Shown here one piece after another: positions 49,749 to 58,866 of a stretch of DNA of 64,000 bases. The position numbers and the translations under genes were made by a program. This DNA is from Oligoflexus sp. (GTDB lineage Bacteria > Bdellovibrionota_B > Oligoflexia > Oligoflexales > Oligoflexaceae). Positions within the stretch are counted from its first letter, which is position 1; the number at the start of each line of letters is the position of its first letter. Location of the stretch: NCBI GenBank assembly GCA_014378195.1, contig JACMOC010000078.1, forward strand, positions 26,820 to 90,819. Direction: 5' to 3'. Under the pieces are notes generated by a model. The model was not told the origin of the DNA. It saw nothing but the letters and a program-made list of their open reading frames with translations, and did no database searches.

Positions 49749-51650
49749 ATGGATCATTCACAAGATCGTCGGCGTTTTTTGCTTTCAACCCTAGGCGCTG
49801 CGGGTTACGCGACTCCCCTTGCGGGGTTTTTGCTCAATGCGTGTAAACCAGCCAATCACATGTCCATTGATGGATCTTTGAGTGCAGGTGCTGACCTCTT
49901 CACGGGAACAAGAACGATTCGGCGGAGTGCGACTGCGCCAAATAATAAGGCTAACGTCGAGCTTTATCGCAAGGCCGTAGCCAAGATGAAAATCACGCCT
50001 TTCCCTATTCTGGTCGATGGCCAGCAGTTGACTTGGTGGGAAGCTCACGCGGAAATTCACAATAACAACTGCCCGCATGGAAACTGGTATTTCTTCCCGT
50101 GGCACCGTGCTTATCTTCATTATTTTGAACTCGTTTGTCGGGCGTTTTGTGAAGATAGTACCTTTGCACTTCCCTATTGGGACTGGACTTCGGACTCTGC
50201 CCTTCCAGAAGCGTTCACGTCGGGTGACGAATCGAGCAATGCGTTGTTCAATCCAACACGCGTGGTCAAGGATCGCACCCCCCTTAACGTGGCTGAGGTC
50301 AATCAAGGAACTATAGATTCCCTTATGGAAATCAGCGATTTCACGACTTTTGCTGGCGGTCCTGCCGATCGTCCACGGCAGATCGATTCCAGTATTGCGA
50401 ACGAAGCGCGCGGGTTTACAGGTCGCTTTGAAGGCTTGCCGCACAATAAAGTGCACGCGACTATTCAAGGAGACATGGGCGCCTTCACATCGCCGCGCGA
50501 CCCTATCTTCTGGCTTCACCATTGCAACGTCGATCGTTTATGGACGGTATGGGTCACCAAACGCGCTGAGAAAAACCAGGACGTGTTGCCTCCCGATCCT
50601 GTTGCAGGTGCTGCCACTGCGCGCCTAACACGCGATTATTTTTTGAAATCTAAGGTTTTCGGGTTCTATAGTGTCGTGCGTGATGGCGATAAGTTTACAG
50701 CTGCAACCGCTGACTTTACAGTTGGCGAAGTGATAGATGCTTCGGCACTTGGATTGTCCTACGAATGGATCGCTCCTAGTCAACCGGCACCAGTCGAGCA
50801 AAAGCCAACACCACCTCCAGCTCCAGTCGTGACAGCACCGACACCGCCAGCGCCTGGAGTTCAGGCCCCTGCTCCCGTTGTGACGGGATCGGTGCCCGTT
50901 ACCCCTGTGCCTGTCGCGGTGATACCAGCGCCTCAACCCGTGCCTTTGCCTTTGCCCAACCCGAATCCGGTTGTCTCTTCGCCACTTCCATCAGTTCCTT
51001 CGCCGGCGGTCATAGCTCACACGCCACCCAACCCGAATCCACAATCGAACATTGAAGCCATTCAAGAAGCGGTGCGGGCTGCAATTGCGGCTCAAATGGC
51101 TCGCGCAAAAGGAGGGACCATCCTCACCTATCCAAGTGCTGGTGCTTCTCGGTTCCTTCGCTCGCGTTTTCAAATGGCAATCACGCGTGTTTCGCTTGTG
51201 CAAAAAATGGTGAGCCACTTCTCACTAACCGGCTCCGGTCCTACCGTTATCAGTCTAGCCGGTAGCACGAAGCTCGATGCTGTTATGCTAGCTGCAAGCA
51301 AAAACCGGGGAAATAAAGAAGCGACGCTCCGTTTGATCGTGAACAACATTCCGTTCCCAACCAATCCACAGGGTGAATTGCTTCTTTACATGAATGTAAC
51401 ATCGGCAATTGGAGAATCGTCAAACCCGGGCTTTATCGGCAGCTTCAGCTTTTTTGGCCATAAACATACAGATGCAACGATTTCAGCTGTTTATGACCTT
51501 GTTCCTACGGTGAAACATCTGGTGGCTGCCAACAGAAAGCCTTATGGTAAATCTGCTCCGATCCTCGTCAGTGCCGTTTGGAAAAACAACCCAAACCCAG
51601 ATGATTTGAGCAAAATGACTCTTTCGCTCGACTATTTGGAGCTTACATAA
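49749..51650 (+). CDS. Tat-exported tyrosinase with proline-rich linker
   Basis: Tyrosinases oxidise phenols to quinones with a two-copper centre. The 633-residue product starts with a twin-arginine signal (DRRRFLLSTLGAAG). The CuA region holds HAEIHNNNCPHGNWYFFPWHRAYL, with His around 104-119; CuB has LPHNKVHATIQG (His 232 and 236) and DPIFWLHHCNVDRLW (His 257/258). After the enzyme comes a Pro/Ala/Val-rich linker of about 100 residues and a C-terminal beta-rich domain of roughly 190 residues of unknown role. The ATG 49749 has a GAGAGG site. Copper loading before Tat export is expected. Confidence 0.93.
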   Translation: MDHSQDRRRFLLSTLGAAGYATPLAGFLLNACKPANHMSIDGSLSAGADLFTGTRTIRRSATAPNNKANVELYRKAVAKMKITPFPILVDGQQLTWWEAHAEIHNNNCPHGNWYFFPWHRAYLHYFELVCRAFCEDSTFALPYWDWTSDSALPEAFTSGDESSNALFNPTRVVKDRTPLNVAEVNQGTIDSLMEISDFTTFAGGPADRPRQIDSSIANEARGFTGRFEGLPHNKVHATIQGDMGAFTSPRDPIFWLHHCNVDRLWTVWVTKRAEKNQDVLPPDPVAGAATARLTRDYFLKSKVFGFYSVVRDGDKFTAATADFTVGEVIDASALGLSYEWIAPSQPAPVEQKPTPPPAPVVTAPTPPAPGVQAPAPVVTGSVPVTPVPVAVIPAPQPVPLPLPNPNPVVSSPLPSVPSPAVIAHTPPNPNPQSNIEAIQEAVRAAIAAQMARAKGGTILTYPSAGASRFLRSRFQMAITRVSLVQKMVSHFSLTGSGPTVISLAGSTKLDAVMLAASKNRGNKEATLRLIVNNIPFPTNPQGELLLYMNVTSAIGESSNPGFIGSFSFFGHKHTDATISAVYDLVPTVKHLVAANRKPYGKSAPILVSAVWKNNPNPDDLSKMTLSLDYLELT

Positions 51651-52145
51651 ATGTGGAAGCTTGTTCCGCTCGCCCTATCTGCTTGTTTTGTTTCTGCGTT
51701 AGGCTTAACCCCTATTGCACGGGCCGCAGACTCAGTAGCCTGCGTCGTGCATGATTTCACGGCTCTTCGTTCAAATGAGGCACCGGAGGTCATGGAGACG
51801 AATGCCAAGCCGAGGATCGGCGGAACGAATGGAGCAAAAAGCCTGCCCCGTGCGGTTCCTTCGGCACCGAGTGGGGGCTCAGGAACCGAGACGACTTTGA
51901 TGCTGTTTGGGGACAATCAAGTGCGGAAGGTCTTGCATGACGTGCGTTACTCGATTCAAGTTGCGCAGTATGTAGGTCAGATCCAAATTCTCTTGATTGA
52001 AGCTTCGAGCCGGAAAAACCTAGTGATGGTCACCACACCTGACAAAGATTTCACTGGTTTGAATTTGATAAACACTATTCCGAACGTTGCCGTTTCGTGC
52101 GTGCTTCCTTCCAAATCACCGGGAGCACCGACTCCTGGTGGCTAA
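51651..52145 (+). CDS. Secreted partner of the tyrosinase, unknown (164 aa)
   Basis: The ATG directly follows the tyrosinase stop (TAA then ATG), so the two are translated from one message. The 164-residue product has a Sec signal (LVPLALSACFVSALGLTPIARA), then a mature part of about 140 residues with two cysteines (SVACVVHDF and VAVSCVLPS) that could form a disulfide, and a flexible Pro/Gly/Ser region. It is unlike the His-rich MelC1 caddie protein of Streptomyces. A role as helper or ligand of the C-terminal domain is inference. I recognise no family. Confidence 0.7.
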   Translation: MWKLVPLALSACFVSALGLTPIARAADSVACVVHDFTALRSNEAPEVMETNAKPRIGGTNGAKSLPRAVPSAPSGGSGTETTLMLFGDNQVRKVLHDVRYSIQVAQYVGQIQILLIEASSRKNLVMVTTPDKDFTGLNLINTIPNVAVSCVLPSKSPGAPTPGG

Positions 52146-52237
52146 CCTGAAGCCCTAAAGACTGAAGCGATTGAAGGATAAGCTAGCAGGAGGTTGGTTG
52201 ATGGAACTTACCATCGAGCAGCCTTCTCTTTTTACGA

Positions 52238-52600
52238 CTAAAGAAACATCCCGCCCGAAGCTTCGAGTCGCTGCGCATTCATCCAGCCCATTTCATCCGT
52301 GCACATCAAGGCGATAAGGGGCCCAATGTCGTTAGGTAAACCTACGCGGCCCAATGCCTTTTTAATTCTTTTTCAATGCCTTGAACGAAATCAGGAAAGC
52401 CTGCTGTTTCCGAAACGTTCAGTTGAATAATCCTTTGCCTTCCGGTCTGTCGCAGAGATTGCCGAAACTGTCGCATCAGCTTCCTGCTGATTGGAATTGT
52501 AAGTAAGAATAATGTCAATGCCTCGTCCAGCTAAAGCGAGCGCAGCATTTTTACCAAGACCCCGGCCCCCGCCTGTTATGAGTGCAATTTGTTCGTTCAT
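52238..52600 (-). pseudogene. Decayed short-chain dehydrogenase gene
   Basis: The first 60 codons from ATG 52600 read IALITGGGRGLGKNAALALAG, the NAD-binding start of a short-chain dehydrogenase, then stop at 52391 after a frameshift. In the next frame the family sequence goes on (LNVSETAGFPDFVQGIEKEL) to a stop, then after a deletion of the central part a C-terminal piece appears in a further frame (GRVGLPNDIGPLIALMCTDE, then MNAQRLEASGG), ending at 52238. The catalytic Tyr/Lys region is absent. It is non-functional as a dehydrogenase. Confidence 0.88.
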
Positions 52601-52721
52601 CGTAAGTCTCGCTTATGAGATGATGACTTAGAGTACATCGTTATGATTTTATAAAACCGAAGAACAGGATTTTCAGTGATAATAATTAAATTCAAATCAT
52701 TTTCTTATTCTAATCGACAAA

Positions 52722-53402
52722 ATGGGGCATAAACGAGTGAAACATCTTTCCATTGTGATGGCTGCACTCGCGCTCATTTTTTACTCATCGGCTCAGGCCG
52801 ATACTTCGCTTTTAGGTAAAAACAGGGTGTCGGGTGGATTATTGCTAGAGACCTCAACCAAATATACGGCTGGTGACCAGCTCGTAACAATTGGCGGGCA
52901 ACTCGTCGAAGCTGGCTTTGATTTCGAATTGATGCCCAAGTGGACGATCGGCGGTGGCCTTGCGCTGATGTATGACGGCAATGCTGAGAGTGGAATCCAT
53001 CATTCCAACGGTGGAACAGGCTTAAGGTTGTTCGGAGATACCCGGTACGAGGTGTCCCGCTTCGACAACAATAAGGTCTTCGCAACAGGCACCTTTTCAT
53101 ATGATCATTTTACCTTTAGTGAAGTCGGGGTCGGCGCAGTATTGAGCATATTGGAGGTGAAAGTGGGTGGACTTTTACTCCATTCCTTTTCACCCTTTGC
53201 GGCCTACGGTGGCCTTGAGTTCACGGGCTATTCCGACGGTAACTACGATTTTGGCGAAATTTCCTATTCGGCCAAACGGAAGAACGTTTTTAATGTTCGT
53301 ATAGGAGGCGCGTACAAGCTTAACAAAAAACTTGCTCTGAACACTGACTTTCTACTTATTGGTGAAACGACAATGATGTTCAGCACAGAATATGCGTTGT
53401 GA
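52722..53402 (+). CDS. Probable outer-membrane beta-barrel protein (226 aa)
   Basis: The 226-residue protein has a Sec signal (LSIVMAALALIFYSSAQA) and a mature part of alternating polar and hydrophobic residues in antiparallel strand pairs, such as WTIGGGLALMYDG, KVFATGTFSYDHFTF and NVFNVRIGGAYKLN. This is typical of an eight- to ten-stranded OmpW/OmpA-like barrel, though it ends in Leu, not Phe. I use ATG 52722; a GTG at 52737 with the same signal is possible. No partner is evident, and it lies behind the dehydrogenase pseudogene. Confidence 0.7.
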   Translation: MGHKRVKHLSIVMAALALIFYSSAQADTSLLGKNRVSGGLLLETSTKYTAGDQLVTIGGQLVEAGFDFELMPKWTIGGGLALMYDGNAESGIHHSNGGTGLRLFGDTRYEVSRFDNNKVFATGTFSYDHFTFSEVGVGAVLSILEVKVGGLLLHSFSPFAAYGGLEFTGYSDGNYDFGEISYSAKRKNVFNVRIGGAYKLNKKLALNTDFLLIGETTMMFSTEYAL

Positions 53403-53430
53403 ATTTCATGCGTACCGGTGGATAGACTAA

Positions 53431-53460
53431 TAAGGGCGCCTTTCGAAAAAGGTGCCCTTA
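53431..53460. terminator. Bidirectional terminator after the beta-barrel gene
   Basis: TAAGGGCGCC at 53431-53440 pairs with GGTGCCCTTA at 53451-53460 with one wobble around a ten-base loop rich in A/T. It lies between the convergent beta-barrel gene and the DUF2252 gene. Confidence 0.8.
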
Positions 53461-53492
53461 TTCAATCATCACGAAGTCATCTCAAATCCTGA

Positions 53493-54674
53493 TCAGTTGG
53501 CATTTTTTACAATTTGAGTATAGCGCTCGACCATAAATGGGGTGTACGCGGCTAACCAAACCCCATATTCAGGCGTTCCACGTATCGAGAGCTTGTGCAC
53601 CTGAGCTATTGCATAAGCTTCTTCCGTGAAAAATAAGATTTGTTCGCCCGCTTGCATCTTGTCAAAGTTCATCCCTGTTTTATTCTTCGATCGCAACTGG
53701 TATGGCACAGAATTGATAACGGGGAAAGTCATGTGCCATGGGATATCTTTTCCCCAAAGTATCTTCGCAAATTCCAATCTCGAAATTTTGTCGGTTACAG
53801 CCCACGAACCCCGTTCGGAAGCAGGGGCAGTCGACTCCTTCAGTTCTAAGAGCTGAAGCTCACCGTTTGGTTTCCGCGCGAGGACGTCATAACGCTTATG
53901 GCCGGCACTTCCCCCTGAATTTTTAATTATGCCTTTTATGTCGAGGAGAGTGAGATCACTAGGCCTATTCAGAGATGCTGTGATGGCCTCAAAAATCTTT
54001 TTTCTCTCCGTGGGCGTGACGGGGAGGTCAGCTACTTTGTCTACCAATTTAGAGCCTTTGACAAGCTTTGAGAGAAGCAAGGTGTTTAAATCATCGGCCT
54101 TAGGTTTATAGCTGTCCGAAACGTGAGTCGAGAGTGAATCGCCGTTTAGGAAACCAAGGTAGGCATTGCGTATAGTCTCGACTTCAAAAGTGTCATTTAA
54201 TGCAAAACTCACGGTTGTAAAAAACCTGAGAGCATCAAAAATTACGGGACACCGACCAACGTCGTCAAAATCATTGTAAGTAAACGTCCACGAGCCTTTC
54301 CACAAGAACCCAAAATTATCGATATGAGCATCGCCAAAGCAAGGACCAACGGGCCCTATTTTGGACAGTGTCGCGAGATCGTCATACCATGCATTGATGT
54401 AAGAGCGTGTAAACATCATGGGTGATGACTTGGCGGCGTTCCATTTGAGGTTAAGCTGTTCGGCGTTGAGTTCAGGATACTTTTTGTCGAAATGCTCCCG
54501 AGTCAACGAGCTGATAGGGGGCAGGGCCTCGAGGAACATATCAGGAAATGGCGTCGAAGATCGACTCACAACGATGTCTGCAGGAGGATGACGCATGGAT
54601 TCATCATCATTTGACTGACACGCTATGAGGACTAGCAACGGGATGGGAAGCAATCTAAGGAGTTTTGCGTTCAT
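53493..54674 (-). CDS. DUF2252 family lipoprotein with kinase-like catalytic motif
   Basis: The 393-residue product starts with a lipoprotein signal (LLRLLPIPLLVLIACQSN, lipobox LIAC). The main domain matches DUF2252: KSSPMMFTRSYINAWYDDL, PCFGDAHIDNFGFL, then YNDFDDVGRCPVIFDALRF. The pair GDAHxxNFG and DFDD resembles the catalytic loop and metal Asp of aminoglycoside-kinase-like enzymes. That such a domain is predicted outside the cytoplasm, where ATP is lacking, is odd. I cannot assign a substrate. It lies after a terminator and diverges from nothing; the CheA-like gene is upstream on the same strand. Confidence 0.85.
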   Translation of the reverse strand: MNAKLLRLLPIPLLVLIACQSNDDESMRHPPADIVVSRSSTPFPDMFLEALPPISSLTREHFDKKYPELNAEQLNLKWNAAKSSPMMFTRSYINAWYDDLATLSKIGPVGPCFGDAHIDNFGFLWKGSWTFTYNDFDDVGRCPVIFDALRFFTTVSFALNDTFEVETIRNAYLGFLNGDSLSTHVSDSYKPKADDLNTLLLSKLVKGSKLVDKVADLPVTPTERKKIFEAITASLNRPSDLTLLDIKGIIKNSGGSAGHKRYDVLARKPNGELQLLELKESTAPASERGSWAVTDKISRLEFAKILWGKDIPWHMTFPVINSVPYQLRSKNKTGMNFDKMQAGEQILFFTEEAYAIAQVHKLSIRGTPEYGVWLAAYTPFMVERYTQIVKNAN

Positions 54675-54740
54675 ATCTTTCCTTTGCTCAAGCCAGGAGT
54701 ACTAAGCTTCAAAGGAAAGAGCTTAAACTGATTTTATGAC

Positions 54741-57245
54741 CTAAGAAACAAGAGAATCGACTGCTCCACTGGTCGTGGGTGACGATTTGCCCTTGGGTAG
54801 GATGATTTCAAAACTGGTTCCCTGACCGAGCTTCGTACTTACACTGATTTCTCCGCCCTGCTCTTCGACGGCAGAGAGTACCTTGTCGAGTCCTACACCC
54901 CGACCTGAAATAAGCGTCACATGAGAATTGGTCGTTACCGATTCTTCGAATATGTAGCGGAGTTGCGCGTCAGGGGTGAGGGCATCCCAGGCCTGTGACG
55001 TGCAAAGTCCGCGAGCCAGCACACTTTCCTTTAGTTTTTCACGATCAATCCCGCGTCCATCGTCAGCGATAACGATCTTATAGCAATACCTGTCTTCCGA
55101 TATCTCTATTTCAATTTTACTTTCAAGCGTTTTTCCCAAACGATCGCGGGTTTTTTCAATGCCGTGATCGACTGCATTGCGTACCACATGGTTGAGTGAG
55201 GATAATAGAGTTGCATACTGTTGAGGAAGCGTCACGGACCCGCCTCGCGTTTCCATACGCAAAGCTTTTTCCTGGCGACGGGCCATCTCTTGGGCTGTAA
55301 TTGAAAGATAAGAAAGAATGTCTTCGCCTTTTTCCATGGTGCTCTGATCGATGAAATTTTCCATCAGCGCATACGCTTCCTGAGCATCGAGGGCAGAGGC
55401 AATCTTTTTTTGCAGGTTAACGAGGGATTGTTCCGACACCGTGACCTGTCTCTCATCGATGCGGCCCGGGGTAATTCTTAGGATAGCATAGTGCTTCTCA
55501 AGATACGTAACCAGTATGGATTTGAGAGTTTTCATAAATTCACGGGACGAGGTGAGGCTCAGTCCATCACGAAGGCTGTCTTCAAGCTGGTGAATAAAGG
55601 AGACGGCATCGTTAAGACCGAAGGCAGAAAGGTCGCCTTTCCATGTGTGGACAAGTCTCTTGATGCGACGAAGGGCCGTTACGTCGTCAGATTGCGGCCA
55701 TGCCATGGGGCTTAGGATAATATCTTCGGTATGAAAGATGTCGCCGACAACTATGGCAAACCTGTCTTTATTGCGAAGGATTCGCACAAGGGCTTTGTTG
55801 TTTTCGTTTTCGATTTCTGTCAAGTGTGAGCGGCTGACATCTGAAAAAGAAACGAGGACAGATTCGACTTCATCCCCTTTTTTTATAGGATAATACCGAC
55901 AAGAAAGGATCTTCCCGTACACGTTGATCTGCGAGGGGATTTGATCGGCCATCTCATCAGCAAGGAACGAAACTTCGAAAACCTGTTCATAAAAGGCTTC
56001 AAAATTCGCTTCTTCACGCGGCGTCATATGAAAAAAATGCCAGAATGTCCGACGTCCAAGTTCAGTTCCAGGTTCGAGCGATAATAGGGCCCGGCACGAT
56101 TGCGAATATCCTGATTGAATGCGGCCAAGGCGATCCGCTCGGAAAAGCCCAAATTGAACATTATCGACGATAGCTTTTATTTGGTTTCGTTCTGACATGA
56201 GTGCCTGAAACGATCGTTCTTTAAGCCGAGTGATGCTTTCGTTGAATAGTGTAATTAAAACAAAAACGATGACCAGAATGCCTTCGTATGTGAGAGTAAG
56301 AATAATCGTCAGTGTCCTCTGGTTGAGATACGCTGACATGATACTCACACGCGGGCTTGTGACCGCGACTTTCCAGCCGTTTTCTTTCATGGTCGTTTCA
56401 GAAACGATAGACGACCAAACATTATCTCGAAAATATTGCGAGGGTACATCGAGGATACTTTGTATTGTCCCTGGCTTTTCCTTAGCCTGAGCAACGAGGA
56501 GAAGTTCTCTACTGCGTGGATGCGCAAGTAATCGCCCCGACTTACCTGTGACGGTGATGATATCGCTGCTATGTTCATTTACGGCATCGATTAAGTGCTG
56601 CAACTGGGGCAGGATCATGTCGATCGTGACCACGCCTTTAATTTTACCGGTCTTTCTATCATTAAATGCGACCGCTAAGGTCATGTATACCATTCCATTG
56701 TCGAAATAAGGCTCAGCAAATGCCGGAGCACCCTTCGCCTGGACTGCGAGCGCATACCATTCCTGTTTGTGGAAATTGTAATCCGGATTTTCCCATTCTT
56801 TCGTCAAAATTCGCGAACCGGGACGTGGGCCCCGGTGAACGTATGGACCTACATAGAGACTCTTTGTGTCGAATGGATAAGGTTCGTACCAAATGCCGGC
56901 GCCATAGATCAAGTCCTCGGGGGCGCTTTCAACGATTCGATCGAGATATTCTTCGATTTGTTTCGGATCGTCTCCGCCGTATTGCTCAACAAGCACGCGA
57001 AGTGTTTCAGAAAGTTGAGTGGCATTGAGTAGGAATGCCCTAATTTTCGAGAGTGTGATCTGGGCTTTCTCTTCTTGATAATGCTCAGCTTCTACCTTGG
57101 CTTTTTCTTCGGCATTTTGATCGACAGTGTAAGCAACCGCTAGTCCCGCTGCTGCCAGCAATAGAAAAGCGATCAGGCGGATTAAGCCTTGGCCGTTGGA
57201 ATTACGTTGGTTATTTTCGATTTCCACAACAATCCTTACGCTCAT
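54741..57245 (-). CDS. Membrane CheA-like hybrid sensor (Cache, PAS, HPt, kinase)
   Basis: The 834-residue protein starts with a membrane helix (LIRLIAFLLLAAAGLAVAY), then a periplasmic Cache-type sensor (IYGAGIWYEPYPFD, AEPYFDNGMVYMTLAVAF), a second helix near residue 320, a PAS-like segment, an HPt domain with His533 (RLVHTWKGDLSAFG), and a CheA-type ATPase (LNHVVRNAVDHGIEKTR, ADDGRGID, ISGRGVGLDKV). The His-x-x-Lys-Gly motif and NHVVRNAVDHG are CheA features, yet there is no CheW, P2 or receiver domain. The partner regulator is not in the window. Confidence 0.88.
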   Translation of the reverse strand: MSVRIVVEIENNQRNSNGQGLIRLIAFLLLAAAGLAVAYTVDQNAEEKAKVEAEHYQEEKAQITLSKIRAFLLNATQLSETLRVLVEQYGGDDPKQIEEYLDRIVESAPEDLIYGAGIWYEPYPFDTKSLYVGPYVHRGPRPGSRILTKEWENPDYNFHKQEWYALAVQAKGAPAFAEPYFDNGMVYMTLAVAFNDRKTGKIKGVVTIDMILPQLQHLIDAVNEHSSDIITVTGKSGRLLAHPRSRELLLVAQAKEKPGTIQSILDVPSQYFRDNVWSSIVSETTMKENGWKVAVTSPRVSIMSAYLNQRTLTIILTLTYEGILVIVFVLITLFNESITRLKERSFQALMSERNQIKAIVDNVQFGLFRADRLGRIQSGYSQSCRALLSLEPGTELGRRTFWHFFHMTPREEANFEAFYEQVFEVSFLADEMADQIPSQINVYGKILSCRYYPIKKGDEVESVLVSFSDVSRSHLTEIENENNKALVRILRNKDRFAIVVGDIFHTEDIILSPMAWPQSDDVTALRRIKRLVHTWKGDLSAFGLNDAVSFIHQLEDSLRDGLSLTSSREFMKTLKSILVTYLEKHYAILRITPGRIDERQVTVSEQSLVNLQKKIASALDAQEAYALMENFIDQSTMEKGEDILSYLSITAQEMARRQEKALRMETRGGSVTLPQQYATLLSSLNHVVRNAVDHGIEKTRDRLGKTLESKIEIEISEDRYCYKIVIADDGRGIDREKLKESVLARGLCTSQAWDALTPDAQLRYIFEESVTTNSHVTLISGRGVGLDKVLSAVEEQGGEISVSTKLGQGTSFEIILPKGKSSPTTSGAVDSLVS

Positions 57246-57481
57246 TCTTACTCGTTATCGGGACCTACGCGGGATACTTAATCATATTTGCTAGTCAAGA
57301 GGTGCTGGATGTGGTGTGTTAGGGCATAATATACTGAAAATATTAGGATCTATTTCGCAAAATAGGCTGTGAAAATCACTAGATTCCGTATCATAAATAT
57401 TTCTTACATCACCCAATTGCAGTATTTGCCCACTCCTACGGAAGCGTTGTCCTGGTATTATCTAATAAACCGTACCTTCAC

Positions 57482-58711
57482 ATGGGGCAGCTAATGCGGA
57501 TGTCAAGTTTCATTTCTACAAAATCACTTATTTTGGTTTCAACATCGTGTGCGATTTTTGCCTGTGGAAAAAAATCCACAAGTTCGACAGAATCAGCCAC
57601 CACACTCTCACTTAAAATTCGTAAAACAGAGGCTGTTCCTGCGTCGTTACAACAATCCTTGTCTTTAACAGGCACTGGCGCCGGGAACCTTTCTTTTACT
57701 CCCACATCTTTCAAACTTTGGATTAATACAATCGTTCTGCAAGGTGATAATAACCTTTCGAACCAATTCTATATGTGCGAAACAAGCGAAACAGACTGCG
57801 AAGTTGATTTCGCCGATGCAGCGTCAATAGCTGCTTTCGAAGCGAAGTTAAGCTCCTTGAATATTGGTGCAGGTACTTTCACAAAAGTATGGCTTTCGTG
57901 CTCGCCCAAGTCGGGTGGCTATATGAAAATCAAGGGTCAGGTAACTTTAGCTGACGGCACGACCCGTTATACAGCGGATGCTGATAACGCTGATGGTTTG
58001 TCGGTAACGTCTGATTCAGCTAAAGCAGGAACTTTGAAACTTACCGGACTTAACGGCTGCGGACTCACAATGCCTTTGTCTAAACCGCTTGTAGTCGCTG
58101 AAGCCGCGCCTCCTGCTTCTTCAACGCCTGCTACGACTGAGACAGCCCCTGTAGGCACTCACGTGACAATGACTATATTCTCGAACCTTAACTTGGTGAC
58201 CTTCTTTGCTCCTACACAATCTCCCGGAATGGGCGGCTGCCGACTGAGTAATGCAGATAAAGCTGCAAACATGCCTGGCCCGGCTTTCTGCTCAAACTAC
58301 CCGAGCGTGTTCCCCTACTTCGGCGAGACTGTTCCCAAAGTTGAATACTATAAGGTGGCAAACTCCAAAACGACGTCAGATGGTTTAGTGGTTGGAGACG
58401 CTAACGTTCTTGTCAAAATCATCAAGGATTCGGATGGGAAACCGTTTTGGGCTTCATTCAACAACTACTACAATAAAGATACAGTTAACTACGGCACAGG
58501 CGATAAAGGGGTTTCTGGTTATGCTAACTCAGTAACAAACTTCTCGGTCAATGCTGACGAGTCTCTTACCGTTAAGTCTATGGATTACGGATTCTTTTCC
58601 TTTAAACGCTCAGCCCACACTGGTGACGTTCAAGGTGAAGGCGTTGAAAATGGTGCTGGAACAGGGCATGCTGTCACTTATCATTACAGCGCTTTTCCAT
58701 TCACACCATGA
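57482..58711 (+). CDS. Lipoprotein of unknown function (409 aa)
   Basis: The product has a lipoprotein signal (SLILVSTSCAIFACGKKS; lipobox IFAC) and a mature part rich in Ser, Thr, Asn and Gly with paired cysteines (YMCETSETDCEVDF, SCSPKSGG, GCGLTM, GCRLSNADK). A Pro/Ala/Thr linker (EAAPPASSTPATTETAPVGT) separates two beta-rich halves. I recognise no family. The ATG 57482 is used; ATG 57494 is possible. A 236-base gap upstream contains AT-rich sequence, likely the divergent promoters. A terminator follows at 58739-58777. Confidence 0.65.
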   Translation: MGQLMRMSSFISTKSLILVSTSCAIFACGKKSTSSTESATTLSLKIRKTEAVPASLQQSLSLTGTGAGNLSFTPTSFKLWINTIVLQGDNNLSNQFYMCETSETDCEVDFADAASIAAFEAKLSSLNIGAGTFTKVWLSCSPKSGGYMKIKGQVTLADGTTRYTADADNADGLSVTSDSAKAGTLKLTGLNGCGLTMPLSKPLVVAEAAPPASSTPATTETAPVGTHVTMTIFSNLNLVTFFAPTQSPGMGGCRLSNADKAANMPGPAFCSNYPSVFPYFGETVPKVEYYKVANSKTTSDGLVVGDANVLVKIIKDSDGKPFWASFNNYYNKDTVNYGTGDKGVSGYANSVTNFSVNADESLTVKSMDYGFFSFKRSAHTGDVQGEGVENGAGTGHAVTYHYSAFPFTP

Positions 58712-58737
58712 TCTTCAGTTAAATTTTCACGTAGAAA

Positions 58738-58777
58738 GACGCGCCCGGCCCCTCAAACGGCTTGGGCGTGTTTTTTT
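58738..58777 (+). terminator. Rho-independent terminator after the 409-residue lipoprotein
   Basis: ACGCGCCC at 58739-58746 pairs with GGGCGTGT at 58764-58771 (one G-T pair), followed by a run of seven T ending at 58777. It closes the lipoprotein gene. Confidence 0.85.
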
Positions 58778-58866
58778 GCAAAGGTGAGAAGATCTCAGTG
58801 CGAATTCTTGCCTGACGCGCTTAAGTTGCAAAAGGCAACGGCTGAGATTCGCTAATGGAGGAGCCT

